From positions 1 through 13,109 of the forward strand of contig JACDCJ010000026.1 of NCBI GenBank assembly GCA_013817655.1: a stretch of DNA of 13,109 bases. The letters are read 5' to 3'. How positions within the stretch are numbered: the first letter of the stretch is position 1; the number at the start of each line of letters is the position of its first letter. The translations under genes were made by a program, and so were the position numbers. The notes beneath the pieces are model-generated. The model made no database searches, was not told where the DNA came from, and saw only the letters and a list, made by a program, of their open reading frames with translations. The stretch is from Actinosomnolentus pattersoniae (SeqCode). Its GTDB lineage: Bacteria > Actinomycetota > UBA4738. Shown piece by piece: positions 6,091 through 13,109 of the stretch.

Positions 6091-7014
6091 TTGCGAAAGG
6101 CTTCCAACCGGCGACCGGGTTTCCTCCGCGGGCTCGCCGCGGGGAGTGGGCTGATCGTGCTGGCTTCGGCTGGGTTCCGTGGGTCGATCGCACCGGCGGG
6201 CGCGGCGCGGACCCCGGCCGGAACGACGCACGCCCTAGCCGCCGCGCACAGGCAGCACGACGCGATCGAGCGCACCATCGCGAGCCTTCAGTCACGGGTC
6301 CACCGGTTGTACGCAGCGAGGGACCGCGTGGCAGCGCGCCTCACCCTGCCCGGCGCCCTGAACCCGGTCTCCGCACCGACGCTATACATCACGGTCGCCC
6401 GAGGGCTGCCCCGGCTCGCGGATGAGCTAGTACGCACACGCGAGGCGCTGATGCATCTCGACCGGCGCCGGCGGGAGGTCGCCGGGCGGATCGAGCGGCT
6501 GCGCGCGCGGTTCTTCCGCGAGTGGGAGCGGCGGCGCGACCAGCGCGCCCGGGAGGCCGAGAAAGCGGCGAGTGCAGCGACCCGAGTGGCGGTCCCCGCC
6601 GCGCCGAGCATTCCACGGGTGTCCGGAACGTTCCAGTCCTGTCCGGTACCGGGCGGGTCCTATCGGGACTCCTTCGGCATCCTCAGCATGCGGGGCGGGG
6701 CGCACATCCATCAGGGCATCGATGTCTTCGCGAGCTACGGGACGCCCGTGCTGGCCCCGTTCGCCGGTCGAGCCGAGGTGGCGACCAACCCCGTGGGAGG
6801 GCTCGCCGTGAAGGTGTTCGGCCCCGCCGGATACGTCTACAACGCCCATCTTGCCGCCATCGGTGCCACAGGGGCGGTGCTTCCCGGTGACGTCATCGGA
6901 TTCGTGGGAACCAGCGGGAACGCGGTGGGCACGGCGCCTCACGACCACCTCGAATGGCACCCCGCGGGTGGCGACGCGGCGAGTCCCTTCGGCCTGCTGA
7001 ACCAGGCCTGCTAG
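6091..7014 (+). CDS. Secreted M23-family (LytM) peptidase with N-terminal coiled coil
   Basis: The 307-residue protein begins with a basic segment and a hydrophobic run (LAAGSGLIVLASAGF, 15-29), with likely cleavage near AGA-AR (about 39). Residues about 45-165 are an Arg/Glu/Ala-rich helical region of coiled-coil type. The M23 domain (about 178-300) has H207-x3-D211 (HQGID), H253 in YNAHL and H284-x-H286 (HDHLEW), the zinc and catalytic positions of lysostaphin-type endopeptidases, so it should be active on peptidoglycan cross-links outside the membrane. The layout resembles EnvC/NlpD-like cell-separation factors. The only start near the signal peptide is TTG 6091, with no strong ribosome site. 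It converges on the ABC permease with 7 bp between the stops. Confidence 0.85.
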   Translation: MRKASNRRPGFLRGLAAGSGLIVLASAGFRGSIAPAGAARTPAGTTHALAAAHRQHDAIERTIASLQSRVHRLYAARDRVAARLTLPGALNPVSAPTLYITVARGLPRLADELVRTREALMHLDRRRREVAGRIERLRARFFREWERRRDQRAREAEKAASAATRVAVPAAPSIPRVSGTFQSCPVPGGSYRDSFGILSMRGGAHIHQGIDVFASYGTPVLAPFAGRAEVATNPVGGLAVKVFGPAGYVYNAHLAAIGATGAVLPGDVIGFVGTSGNAVGTAPHDHLEWHPAGGDAASPFGLLNQAC

Positions 7015-7021
7015 CTTCCCC

Positions 7022-9574
7022 CTACTCGGCGCCAATCGCCGAGAGCATGTCGATCTTGGCGGCGCGCCGTGCGGGCCCCACGGCGGCGAGAACGCCAAGC
7101 ACCGCCGCGATCCCCACGTAGATGGCCAGACGCGTTCCGGGAATCGCCAGGTGGCTGATCCCCTCGTCGGCGAGTGCCGTGACGAGCGCCCAACCGAAGA
7201 AGAGTCCGATCGCGATGCCCAGGAGCGCACCCAGGACGGCGATGATGACGGATTCGGACCGGATCATCGCCCGGACCTGACGGCGAGACATTCCGACGGC
7301 GCGAAGGAGCCCGATCTCACGCGTCCGCTCGAAGATCGAGAGGGCCAGCGTGTTCACGATGCCGAAGAACGCGATCAGGATCGCGAGGCCGAGCAGAGCC
7401 GACACGAGCCCCAGCAGCTGGTTGATCTGGTTCGCCTGCTCCTCTTTGAACTCCGCCTGGTTGTTCAGCTGGACGTTGGGAAATCCCTCGAGAACCGCCT
7501 CGATCGCCACCTTCGCCTCTTCCGGGGTCGCGGTCGGCGCGGTCTTGGCCAGGGTGACCAGGCTGAGCTGCTGGGTGAAGTTCGCCTCGAAGTCCTCCAG
7601 TGAGATCAGGTAATCGCCGACCAGGCGATTCTCTCCGTAGATGCCGGCGATCGAGAGGTCCTGGTCTCCGGTTCGTGCGAAGCCGACCGCGATGCGGTCC
7701 CCCACCTGCCAGCCGTACAGCTCGGCCTCGTCACGGAACACGAGGATGCCGCCGCCCCGCATGTCCTCGACGCTACCCGCCTGCACGTCGATCTCGGTGA
7801 CCTGATCGAGGGTCGTCGGATCCACGCCGCTCAGGTCCTTCGTCTGATCGCGGTATTGAAAGACGCCGTAGCGGAAGTCGGCGACGGCCGCGACCTCAGG
7901 GAGCTCGCTCAACTCTTTGGCCACCTGCGGAGTGAACGGCGTGAACTGCTCGGTGCTGAGGATGAAGTCCGCCTTGAGCGTCTCGTCGAGCGTCTGCGCG
8001 GCCGAGACCCGCACGGAGTCGCCGAAGATGGTCACGAACGCCACCAGGCCGAGGCCGATCATGAGCGCGGCGGCCGTGGAGGCGGTCCGCTTCGGGTTGC
8101 GCATGGCGTTCTCCCGCCCCAGCTTGCCCGTGGTTGCGAACAGCCGCGACAGGGGGGCGCCGATGAAGCGCGCGATCGGCGCGGCGACCAGTGGGCTCAG
8201 GACGGCCACGCCGAGGAAGGTGAGCATCGCGCCCAGCCCGACCAGAGACGCGGCGCTCGATCCGCCGCCGAACAGCCCGGCCATGAGAACCCCTCCGGCG
8301 ATCAGCGTGACGACCACCCCGGTGATCAGGCGAGCACGAGAGAAGCGGAACGTCGTCGGCGCCGCCGCCCGCATCGCCTCCACCGGGGCGACGCGTGACG
8401 CGCGAACGGCGGGGAACACCGATGCCACGAATGTCGTGCCCACGCCCACGATCACCGAGACGAGAACGGTCCTCAGCAGGAACTGGGTGTCCGAGGTCGG
8501 GAGCTCCAACCCGAACCCCTTCAGCAACGCCTGCAGCCCGACGGCGACGAGGAACCCGAGGGCAATCCCGACGGCAGAGGAGAGGATGCCGACGATCAGC
8601 GCCTCCGCGACGACCGATCGCGTGACCTGCGAGCGGCTCGCGCCGAGGGCGCGAAGCAGCGCGAGCTCGCGAGTCCGCTGCGCCACGATGATCTGGAACG
8701 TGTTGAAGATGATGAACGCGCCCACGAACAGCGACACGCCCGCGAAGACCAGAAGCGCGATGTTGAAGAATCCGAGCGCCTCTTGGATCTCCGCGGCGTT
8801 CTCGTCGGCGACCGACTGGCCGGAGACGGCCTCGGCATCGCTCGGGAGGATCGCCGCGATCCGCCGGCGCAGGTCCGCGGGCGAGACCCCTTCCTCGGCC
8901 GCCACGGCGATCTCGTCGAAGGCGTCCTCCGCATTGAGGATCCGCTGTGCGGTGTCGATCTCGAACGCCGAGAGGGTTGCGCCTCCGAGATTGTCGGCCT
9001 CGCCGAAGCCCACGACCCCCACGACGGTGAACTCCTCGGAAGGGCCCTCCAGGATCACCATCACCCGGTCGCCCACGGAAAGATCGTTCTCCCTCGCCGT
9101 GGCGGCGTCGATGGCCACCTCGCCGTCCGCGGTGGGCGCCCGCCCCTGGCGGACGTCGAGTGGGTTCAGAGCCTCGTTGTCGCTCCACCCAACCCCCAGC
9201 ACCGGGGCTCCCGGCAGGCCCTGGATCGCGTCTCCCTGCTCGTCAAGGAGCTGAGCGAAGCCGGCGATGACGCCGTCGGCGGCGGCCACGCCCTCCACCT
9301 CCCGGACTGAGGCGAGCAACGTCTCGGGGATGCGCTCGCGGATGCTCCCTCCGCCGCTCGGCCCGTCGCCAGTGTCGGTGAAGGCGGCCTTCGCCCGAAC
9401 GACCACGTCGGTGCCGGCGTTCGCCTGGGTGAACAGGGAGTCGAACGTGTGGTTCAGGGTGTCCGTCAGGATGAAGGTCCCCGCGACGAACGCGACCCCG
9501 AGCACGACCGCGAGCGAGGTCAGCGCCAGCCGCAGCTTGTGCGCGATGAGGCCCTTGATCGTGGCTCTCCACAT
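7022..9574 (-). CDS. ABC transporter permease with two FtsX/MacB units
   Basis: The 850-residue protein is an internal duplication of the MacB/LolC-type permease. The first unit has a membrane segment (about 16-36), an extracytoplasmic MacB_PCD region (about 45-260) and an FtsX domain with three segments (about 270-292, 322-350, 365-392). Central segments lie at about 417-437, 442-470 and 500-520. The second unit has an extracytoplasmic region (about 525-710) and an FtsX domain (about 718-740, 772-798, 815-835). The two coupling regions are near repeats: QRTRELALLRALGASRSQV and ERTREIGLLRAVGMSRRQV. The ATG at 9574 follows GGGGGG at the end of the ATPase gene, 3 bp after its stop. Such type VII systems drive mechanotransmission or lipid, lipoprotein or peptide export rather than uptake; the substrate is unknown. 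Confidence 0.9.
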   Translation of the reverse strand: MWRATIKGLIAHKLRLALTSLAVVLGVAFVAGTFILTDTLNHTFDSLFTQANAGTDVVVRAKAAFTDTGDGPSGGGSIRERIPETLLASVREVEGVAAADGVIAGFAQLLDEQGDAIQGLPGAPVLGVGWSDNEALNPLDVRQGRAPTADGEVAIDAATARENDLSVGDRVMVILEGPSEEFTVVGVVGFGEADNLGGATLSAFEIDTAQRILNAEDAFDEIAVAAEEGVSPADLRRRIAAILPSDAEAVSGQSVADENAAEIQEALGFFNIALLVFAGVSLFVGAFIIFNTFQIIVAQRTRELALLRALGASRSQVTRSVVAEALIVGILSSAVGIALGFLVAVGLQALLKGFGLELPTSDTQFLLRTVLVSVIVGVGTTFVASVFPAVRASRVAPVEAMRAAAPTTFRFSRARLITGVVVTLIAGGVLMAGLFGGGSSAASLVGLGAMLTFLGVAVLSPLVAAPIARFIGAPLSRLFATTGKLGRENAMRNPKRTASTAAALMIGLGLVAFVTIFGDSVRVSAAQTLDETLKADFILSTEQFTPFTPQVAKELSELPEVAAVADFRYGVFQYRDQTKDLSGVDPTTLDQVTEIDVQAGSVEDMRGGGILVFRDEAELYGWQVGDRIAVGFARTGDQDLSIAGIYGENRLVGDYLISLEDFEANFTQQLSLVTLAKTAPTATPEEAKVAIEAVLEGFPNVQLNNQAEFKEEQANQINQLLGLVSALLGLAILIAFFGIVNTLALSIFERTREIGLLRAVGMSRRQVRAMIRSESVIIAVLGALLGIAIGLFFGWALVTALADEGISHLAIPGTRLAIYVGIAAVLGVLAAVGPARRAAKIDMLSAIGAE

Positions 9575-9577
9575 CGC

Positions 9578-10342
9578 CTATCCCCCCAGGCCCTTCATGC
9601 GGTCGAGGACGCGCTCCGCGGTCGGATCCGACATCTGGTCCACGATCCGGCCGTCGGCCAGGAAGACGACGCGGTCGGCGTAGGCGGCGGCGCCCGGGTC
9701 GTGGGTCACCATCACGATCGTCTGGCCGAACTCGTCCACGGCCCGGCGGAGGAAGCCGAGGAGCTCCGCGCTTGAGCGGGAGTCGAGGTTGCCAGTCGGC
9801 TCGTCGGCGAACACGATCTCGGGCCGGCCGACGAGGGCGCGGGCGGCGGCCACGCGCTGCTGCTGGCCGCCCGACAGCTCGGCCGGCTTGTGCGTCAGGC
9901 GGTCCCTCAGGCCGATGGTGTCGATCACCGTGTCTCGCCAGCCGGCGTCGGCCTTCCGCCCGGCGATGTCCAGCGGGAGCGTGATGTTCTCCGCCGCGGT
10001 GAGCGTGGGCAGGAGATTGAACGCCTGGAAAACGAAGCCAACCTTGTCCCGCCGGAGGGTCGTTAGGCGTTTCTCCTCCAGGGTGGTCAGGTCCACGTTA
10101 CCGATGTAGACCTTCCCGGAGGTCAGCCGGTCGAGGCCGGCGAGGCAGTGCAGCAGCGTGGACTTGCCCGATCCCGACGGCCCCATGATGGCGCTGAACC
10201 GGCCGGACGGGAACTCGACGGAGATGCCGTCGAGCGCTCGAACGGCGGCGTTTCCGGCGCCGTACACCTTCACGGCTTCGACCGCCCTCGCCGCCAGCCG
10301 CGTGTCCTGGGCAGGGCCCTCTGGGGTGATGGCGGCTTCCAC
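9578..10342 (-). CDS. ABC transporter ATP-binding protein, LolD/MacB type
   Basis: The 254-residue ATPase has Walker A GPSGSGKS (54-61), Q-loop Q106 in FVFQAFNLLPTLTAAEN, signature LSGGQ (156-160), Walker B EIVFADEPTGNLD with D180 and E181, and the H-loop H214 (MVTHD). The NLLPTLTAAEN and DEPTGNLDS segments are typical of the LolD/MacB/FtsE-like family that partners FtsX-fold permeases. Start is GTG 10342, preceded by GGGAGGTC (complement of 10348-10355) at normal spacing. The permease gene starts 3 bp after its stop, so the two form one operon and one transporter. The roughly 20-residue N-terminal extension (MEAAITPEGPAQDTRLAARA) is not part of the fold. It is divergent from the sigma factor gene. 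Confidence 0.93.
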   Translation of the reverse strand: MEAAITPEGPAQDTRLAARAVEAVKVYGAGNAAVRALDGISVEFPSGRFSAIMGPSGSGKSTLLHCLAGLDRLTSGKVYIGNVDLTTLEEKRLTTLRRDKVGFVFQAFNLLPTLTAAENITLPLDIAGRKADAGWRDTVIDTIGLRDRLTHKPAELSGGQQQRVAAARALVGRPEIVFADEPTGNLDSRSSAELLGFLRRAVDEFGQTIVMVTHDPGAAAYADRVVFLADGRIVDQMSDPTAERVLDRMKGLGG

Positions 10343-10660
10343 GTTCCGACCTCCCTCTTTCTCTACCTTCTAGCGCTGAGCGGATTCATGATTCAAACGG
10401 TTTCCAACAAGAGCAAGAAGAGGTTGGGCTACCGCCTCTTATCGACTCGACCTCACGATCTTCCTTGCCTCGCTCTTGTCAACGGTCGAAGAGTGTCCCA
10501 CTTCCAAGCGTCGAGAAAGTGTTCCCGCCCGGATGAACGAAGGGCGGCGCATCCCTTACCCGGATGCGGGTCCGGCAATTGAATGCTCGACTGGGGAAGA
10601 TAGCGCGTGTCCTTGTTCACGTTTCGGTCTCGATCCGCTCCTGTCACAGGAGGAGGCCCG
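10343..10660. other. 318-bp divergent intergenic region with short repeats
   Basis: No convincing gene is seen here. It separates the ABC operon from the sigma factor gene and must carry both promoters. Visible elements are: two GATTCA copies (10383-10388, 10390-10395); a related pair GTCGAAGAGTGTCCC (10485-10499) and GTCGAGAAAGTGTTCCC (10510-10526); two CCCGGATG copies (10528-10535, 10559-10566) 31 bp apart, near three helical turns; and a small hairpin ACCCG-GATG-CGGGT (10558-10571). By eye the stretch is less GC-rich than its flanks. The repeats may be regulator or sigma sites, but none matches a consensus I can name. Confidence 0.5.
10367..10396 (-). promoter_or_regulatory. Candidate promoter of the ABC exporter operon
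   Basis: On the minus strand TTGAAT (complement of 10391-10396) is followed by an 18-bp spacer and TAGAAG (complement of 10367-10372), each matching four of six positions of the housekeeping -35 and -10. It lies 25 bases upstream of the ATPase GTG, leaving room for the GGGAGGTC ribosome site. The direct repeat GATTCA-T-GATTCA falls across the -35 and spacer, where a repressor or activator could act. Confidence 0.3.
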
Positions 10661-11140
10661 TTGCACCAGCAGACTTCTATCCGCGACCGGGTCGAACCCA
10701 TATATCGAGAGCGAGGGCAACGGATGTGGCAGGCGATCCTTGCGTTCACCGGTGATGCCCACACCGCGGACGATGTCGTCGCTGAGGCTTTCGCCCAGGC
10801 GCTGAGACGACAGGGCGAAATCCGTGACCTGGAGCGATGGATCTGGCGCGCGGCCTACCGTATCGCCGCAGGCGAGATGAAGCGACGCAGCCAAACGACA
10901 TCGGGACTTCCTCCCGAAGCCGCCTATGAGATGGAGGAGCCGGCCAGGGAGCTCGTCGTTGCGCTTGCTCAACTGTCCCAGAAGCAGCGAGCCTCGCTCG
11001 TTCTCCGCGACGCCATGGGGTACCCGGCTCGCGAGGTAGCCGCGATCCTGGGCTCAACTCCCGCCGCGGTACGAGTTCACCTCATGCGAGGTCGACGGCG
11101 ACTTCGCGAGCTGCTTCAGGAGGAGGACGGCCATGACTAG
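10661..11140 (+). CDS. ECF-type RNA polymerase sigma factor
   Basis: The 159-residue protein has region 2 at about 11-76, including GDAHTADDVVAEAFAQAL (31-48, the usual D-A-E-D-L-V-Q-E-T-F position) and LERWIWRAAYRIAAGEMKRR. Region 4 follows at about 98-150, with LSQKQRASLVLRDAMGYPAREVAAILGSTPAAVRVHLMRGRRRLREL containing the helix-turn-helix. There is no region 1 or 3, so it is a minimal sigma factor of the extracytoplasmic-function group. I start it at TTG 10661 because AGGAGGAGG (10648-10656) is ideally placed and region 2 begins directly after it; a GTG at 10607 would add 18 residues but would put that site inside the gene. Its end overlaps the propeller gene by 8 bp, so the pair is co-translated. 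The likely partner is the propeller protein; the regulon is unknown. Confidence 0.88.
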   Translation: MHQQTSIRDRVEPIYRERGQRMWQAILAFTGDAHTADDVVAEAFAQALRRQGEIRDLERWIWRAAYRIAAGEMKRRSQTTSGLPPEAAYEMEEPARELVVALAQLSQKQRASLVLRDAMGYPAREVAAILGSTPAAVRVHLMRGRRRLRELLQEEDGHD

Positions 11141-12305
11141 GCTGGAAGATCGATATCGTGCCCTGTCGAGAGCCCAGGGCCGGGACCTCTGGCCGGATAT
11201 CTCCACACGGGAACCTCGGGCCGACGCCGGAACGGCCAATCCACGTGGCCGCCGCGCGCTCGTCGCCGTGCTTGCGTTGGTGGTTGCCGGGGCGGGCTTG
11301 GGCTTGGTGGTACGGGCGTTTCAGCAGCAAACACGCTCAACCGATTCCGCATCCAATGACGCCCGTCTTGAGATCGACGCGCGGCTCGTCGCCCGTCTTC
11401 CCATCGTTCCGAGGGGCACGGGAACGGCGCTCTTCGCCGCGGGGGGTAGCGTGTGGGTAACCGCCTTCAGCATCGAGGCCGAACTGCCCCAATTCGTGCG
11501 ACGGATCGATCCTTCCAGGGAGAGGATCGTGGCCACCATACCGCTCGATGGGATACCGGAGTGGGAGAGGGGCGGGGGTGGGGTCGCGTTCGGGGAGGAT
11601 GCCTTATGGGTCACCGGCACTGCAGGGCTAACCTTAGAGGGCATCCTTCAGCGCATCGATCCGGCGACCAATGAGGTCGTCGCGACCATTCCGCTGAACG
11701 GCACCCGAGGGGCAGACGTTGCCGTCAACGCGGCGGGTGTGTGGGTCGCGTCGTTTTTCGACCCGCCCTCGGAAGGGCGCGCTGAGCTTGCCCGGATCGA
11801 TCCCGCAACCAACAAGATCGTCGCGAGGATCCCGTTGGCGCACGACTTCATCCGGCGCGTGGTGGCGCTCCCTGGCGCCGTCGTCGTGGAGGAGTGGGGG
11901 GACCTCGGCACGGTCCTGGAGGTCATCGATCCGCAAGCCGACCGCGTCGCGGCTACCTCTGAGTCCGAGGCGTGGCAGACGGACGGCGGGCAAATCCTGC
12001 TCGTGTCCGATCAGGTCTGGGCTACGCTCGATGGCGGGTTCAGCCCTGTCGACCTGAGTACGGGAGGCCCCACGGGAGCAGCCATCGGCCAGGGAGTCCC
12101 ACTACGTTGCGTTTGCACGAGTAGCCGTGGCGGCATCTGGTTGGTCGACGGTCGAGAGCTCACTTGGTTCGACACGCGGACGGGGCAGGTCACTCCGGCT
12201 TTGGCCCTATCGGGTCTCTCGAGTGTGGTCACGGCCGCAGCCACCGAGGATTCGGTCTGGCTTCTAAGCCTGAACGGAGAACTAATTCGGGTCGATCTGG
12301 AGTGA
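11133..12305 (+). CDS. Single-pass membrane protein with extracytoplasmic seven-bladed beta-propeller; probable sigma-factor partner
   Basis: The 390-residue protein has a cytoplasmic N-terminus (1-42, with GRDLWPDISTREP), one membrane segment (about 43-62) and a long exported domain. The domain repeats a pattern of [SAGQ]-V-W-V at residues about 107, 158, 203, 250, 295, 335 and 376, with RIDP-x-x-N/R-x-[IV]-V-A-x-IPL at 124-138, 174-188 and 221-235 and weaker copies later. This makes about seven blades, in the style of virginiamycin B lyase-like or YVTN propellers. The two cysteines, C326 and C328 (LRCVCTS), are the only ones. No HxxxCxxC zinc anti-sigma motif is present. The ATG at 11133 follows AGGAGGAGGAC inside the sigma gene. 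Co-translation with an ECF sigma suggests an anti-sigma or sensor role; that is inference. It could instead be a target gene product. Confidence 0.8.
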   Translation: MTRLEDRYRALSRAQGRDLWPDISTREPRADAGTANPRGRRALVAVLALVVAGAGLGLVVRAFQQQTRSTDSASNDARLEIDARLVARLPIVPRGTGTALFAAGGSVWVTAFSIEAELPQFVRRIDPSRERIVATIPLDGIPEWERGGGGVAFGEDALWVTGTAGLTLEGILQRIDPATNEVVATIPLNGTRGADVAVNAAGVWVASFFDPPSEGRAELARIDPATNKIVARIPLAHDFIRRVVALPGAVVVEEWGDLGTVLEVIDPQADRVAATSESEAWQTDGGQILLVSDQVWATLDGGFSPVDLSTGGPTGAAIGQGVPLRCVCTSSRGGIWLVDGRELTWFDTRTGQVTPALALSGLSSVVTAAATEDSVWLLSLNGELIRVDLE

Positions 12306-12317
12306 TCCTCCGGAGGA
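12306..12317. repeat. 12-bp perfect palindrome between convergent genes
   Basis: TCCTCCGGAGGA directly follows the stop of the propeller gene. As a palindrome without a loop it is not a standard terminator stem, and no T tract follows. A second, 10-bp palindrome (GTAGGCCTAC, 12350-12359) overlaps the end of the deacetylase gene. Their meaning is unclear; they may help separate the convergent transcripts. Confidence 0.25.
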
Positions 12318-12355
12318 AGCGCGCGACTGCAGCCCCGGATGCTGGAATGGTAGGC

Positions 12356-13108
12356 CTACATGAGGTTCAGGACGCGGAACGACTCGGCGTGCTGCACCCC
12401 GATCGCCCGGCCAGCCTCCTCGGCCTCACGCGGGAGCCACTCCTCGAAGAAGCCAAGCATGTTGCCCTCCACCTGGCTGCGATGCGCGGCCAGCGCCGCG
12501 ATCTTTCGGTCGATACGGCCGGTGACGTCCTGGTGGTGGTTCGGCTCGAGCGTCCATCCCAGCCAGACCTCCGGGACGCTCCACGTCGTCAATTCGTCTC
12601 CGAGCTGATCGGAGAAGAAGTGCGGGTTTCCCGCGCCGGGGAACACCGCGTCGAGCGTGGTCGCGCCGGCCGCCCGATGGTCGGCGTGGTTGAAGTAGCG
12701 GTCGCCGAAGAACCACACGGTGGGATCGCACGTGACGACGATCCCCGGCCGGACTTCGCGAACCTGGCGCGCGATCCGGGCGCGGATCTCCGGGGTGTTC
12801 GCGAGGTCGCCGTCGTGGACGTCGAGGATCGCGACGCTGGCGAGACCCAGCAGCGCCGCGGCCGTCTCGGTCTCCTTGAGTCGCGTTCGGGCGAGCTCTA
12901 CCCGGGAGACGCCCGGGTCATCCGAACCGCGATCGCCGTTCGTGAGGACGAGCAGGTGCACGGAGCGGCCCTCGTCCGTCCAACCGGCCAGAGTCGCCCC
13001 GGCCGAGATCTCGGCGTCGTCCGGATGCGCGAAGACTGCGAGCACCGGTCCCGGGGCTCCGGGCCTCGGAGCCTCCGGCTCGCCTGAGCCGTCGGGCGCC
13101 TCCTCCAC
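12356..13108 (-). CDS. PIG-L (LmbE-like) family deacetylase, possibly incomplete at the window edge
   Basis: The protein shows the zinc-dependent PIG-L fold. VLAVFAHPDDAEISAGATLA holds the AHPDD motif (H28 and D31 as metal ligands, D30 as catalytic base), NGDRGSDDP follows, and FNHADHRAAG (N140-G148) carries the third metal ligand H144. HHQDVTGRIDRKIAALAAHRSQ (from H191) closes the active site. Family members remove acetyl groups from N-acetylglucosamine-type sugars, as in mycothiol biosynthesis (MshB), lipoglycan or natural-product pathways. The exact substrate is not decidable. The only start inside the window is a GTG at 13108, one base from the edge, giving 250 residues and about 20 Pro/Gly/Glu-rich residues before the domain; the true start could lie outside. 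It is convergent with the propeller gene. Confidence 0.88.
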   Translation of the reverse strand: MEEAPDGSGEPEAPRPGAPGPVLAVFAHPDDAEISAGATLAGWTDEGRSVHLLVLTNGDRGSDDPGVSRVELARTRLKETETAAALLGLASVAILDVHDGDLANTPEIRARIARQVREVRPGIVVTCDPTVWFFGDRYFNHADHRAAGATTLDAVFPGAGNPHFFSDQLGDELTTWSVPEVWLGWTLEPNHHQDVTGRIDRKIAALAAHRSQVEGNMLGFFEEWLPREAEEAGRAIGVQHAESFRVLNLM

Positions 13109-13109
13109 T

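Noticed and set aside
10388..10582. 64-residue open frame from an ATG at 10388 in the ABC/sigma intergenic region
   Set aside because: It has no ribosome site, a composition unlike a membrane or DNA-binding small protein, and it covers the region where both divergent promoters must lie.
11133..11260. Zinc-finger anti-sigma domain in the propeller protein
   Set aside because: The cytoplasmic part has no cysteine and is only about 42 residues long, so the HxxxCxxC anti-sigma fold cannot be present.
1..13109. Mobile element, prophage, CRISPR or defence island
   Set aside because: No transposase, integrase, regularly spaced repeat, tRNA-linked att site or nuclease was found. The CPBP (Abi) protein alone is not evidence for phage defence.

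Overview
The window is GC-rich, tightly packed DNA with short or overlapping gene junctions, GTG and TTG starts next to strong Shine-Dalgarno sequences, and families typical of Actinomycetota (LapA-domain protein, DUF1996 lipoprotein, 850-residue double-FtsX permease, ECF sigma factor with a membrane beta-propeller partner, PIG-L deacetylase). I read it as chromosome of an actinomycete, probably an uncultured soil- or water-type lineage. No rRNA, tRNA, CRISPR array, transposase or phage gene is visible.

Layout. The left edge (1-54 or 1-111, minus) holds the start of a cut-off membrane or secreted protein, divergent from a small LapA-like protein (209-586, plus). A compact four-gene minus-strand operon follows (3497 to 622): multi-pass membrane protein, CPBP-type membrane protein, tandem split-barrel flavin-type protein, SRPBCC protein. 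Its last three genes are joined by GTGA and ATGA start/stop overlaps. Divergent from it is a FlK-like hot-dog thioesterase (3603-4115, plus), which overlaps the tail of a convergent DUF1996 lipoprotein (4995-4093, minus). A SAM-dependent methyltransferase (5042-5950) and a secreted coiled-coil M23 peptidase (6091-7014) lie on the plus strand. The leader between them can form two mutually exclusive GC-rich hairpins.

The right half holds a MacB/LolD-type ABC exporter in one minus-strand operon (ATPase 10342-9578, permease 9574-7022). Across a 318-bp intergenic region with short repeats lies a divergent ECF sigma factor (10661-11140), overlapped by 8 bp by a single-pass membrane protein carrying a seven-bladed beta-propeller (11133-12305). 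This pair looks like a sigma/anti-sigma-type signalling unit without the usual zinc anti-sigma motif; the only two cysteines of the propeller protein form an extracytoplasmic CxC pair. A PIG-L deacetylase (13108-12356, minus) runs to the right edge.

The themes are envelope functions (M23 peptidase, ABC exporter, lipoprotein, membrane proteins, extracytoplasmic signalling) and small-molecule enzymes (thioesterase, methyltransferase, split barrel, deacetylase). The least explained parts are the propeller/sigma module, the four-gene operon and the M23 leader.
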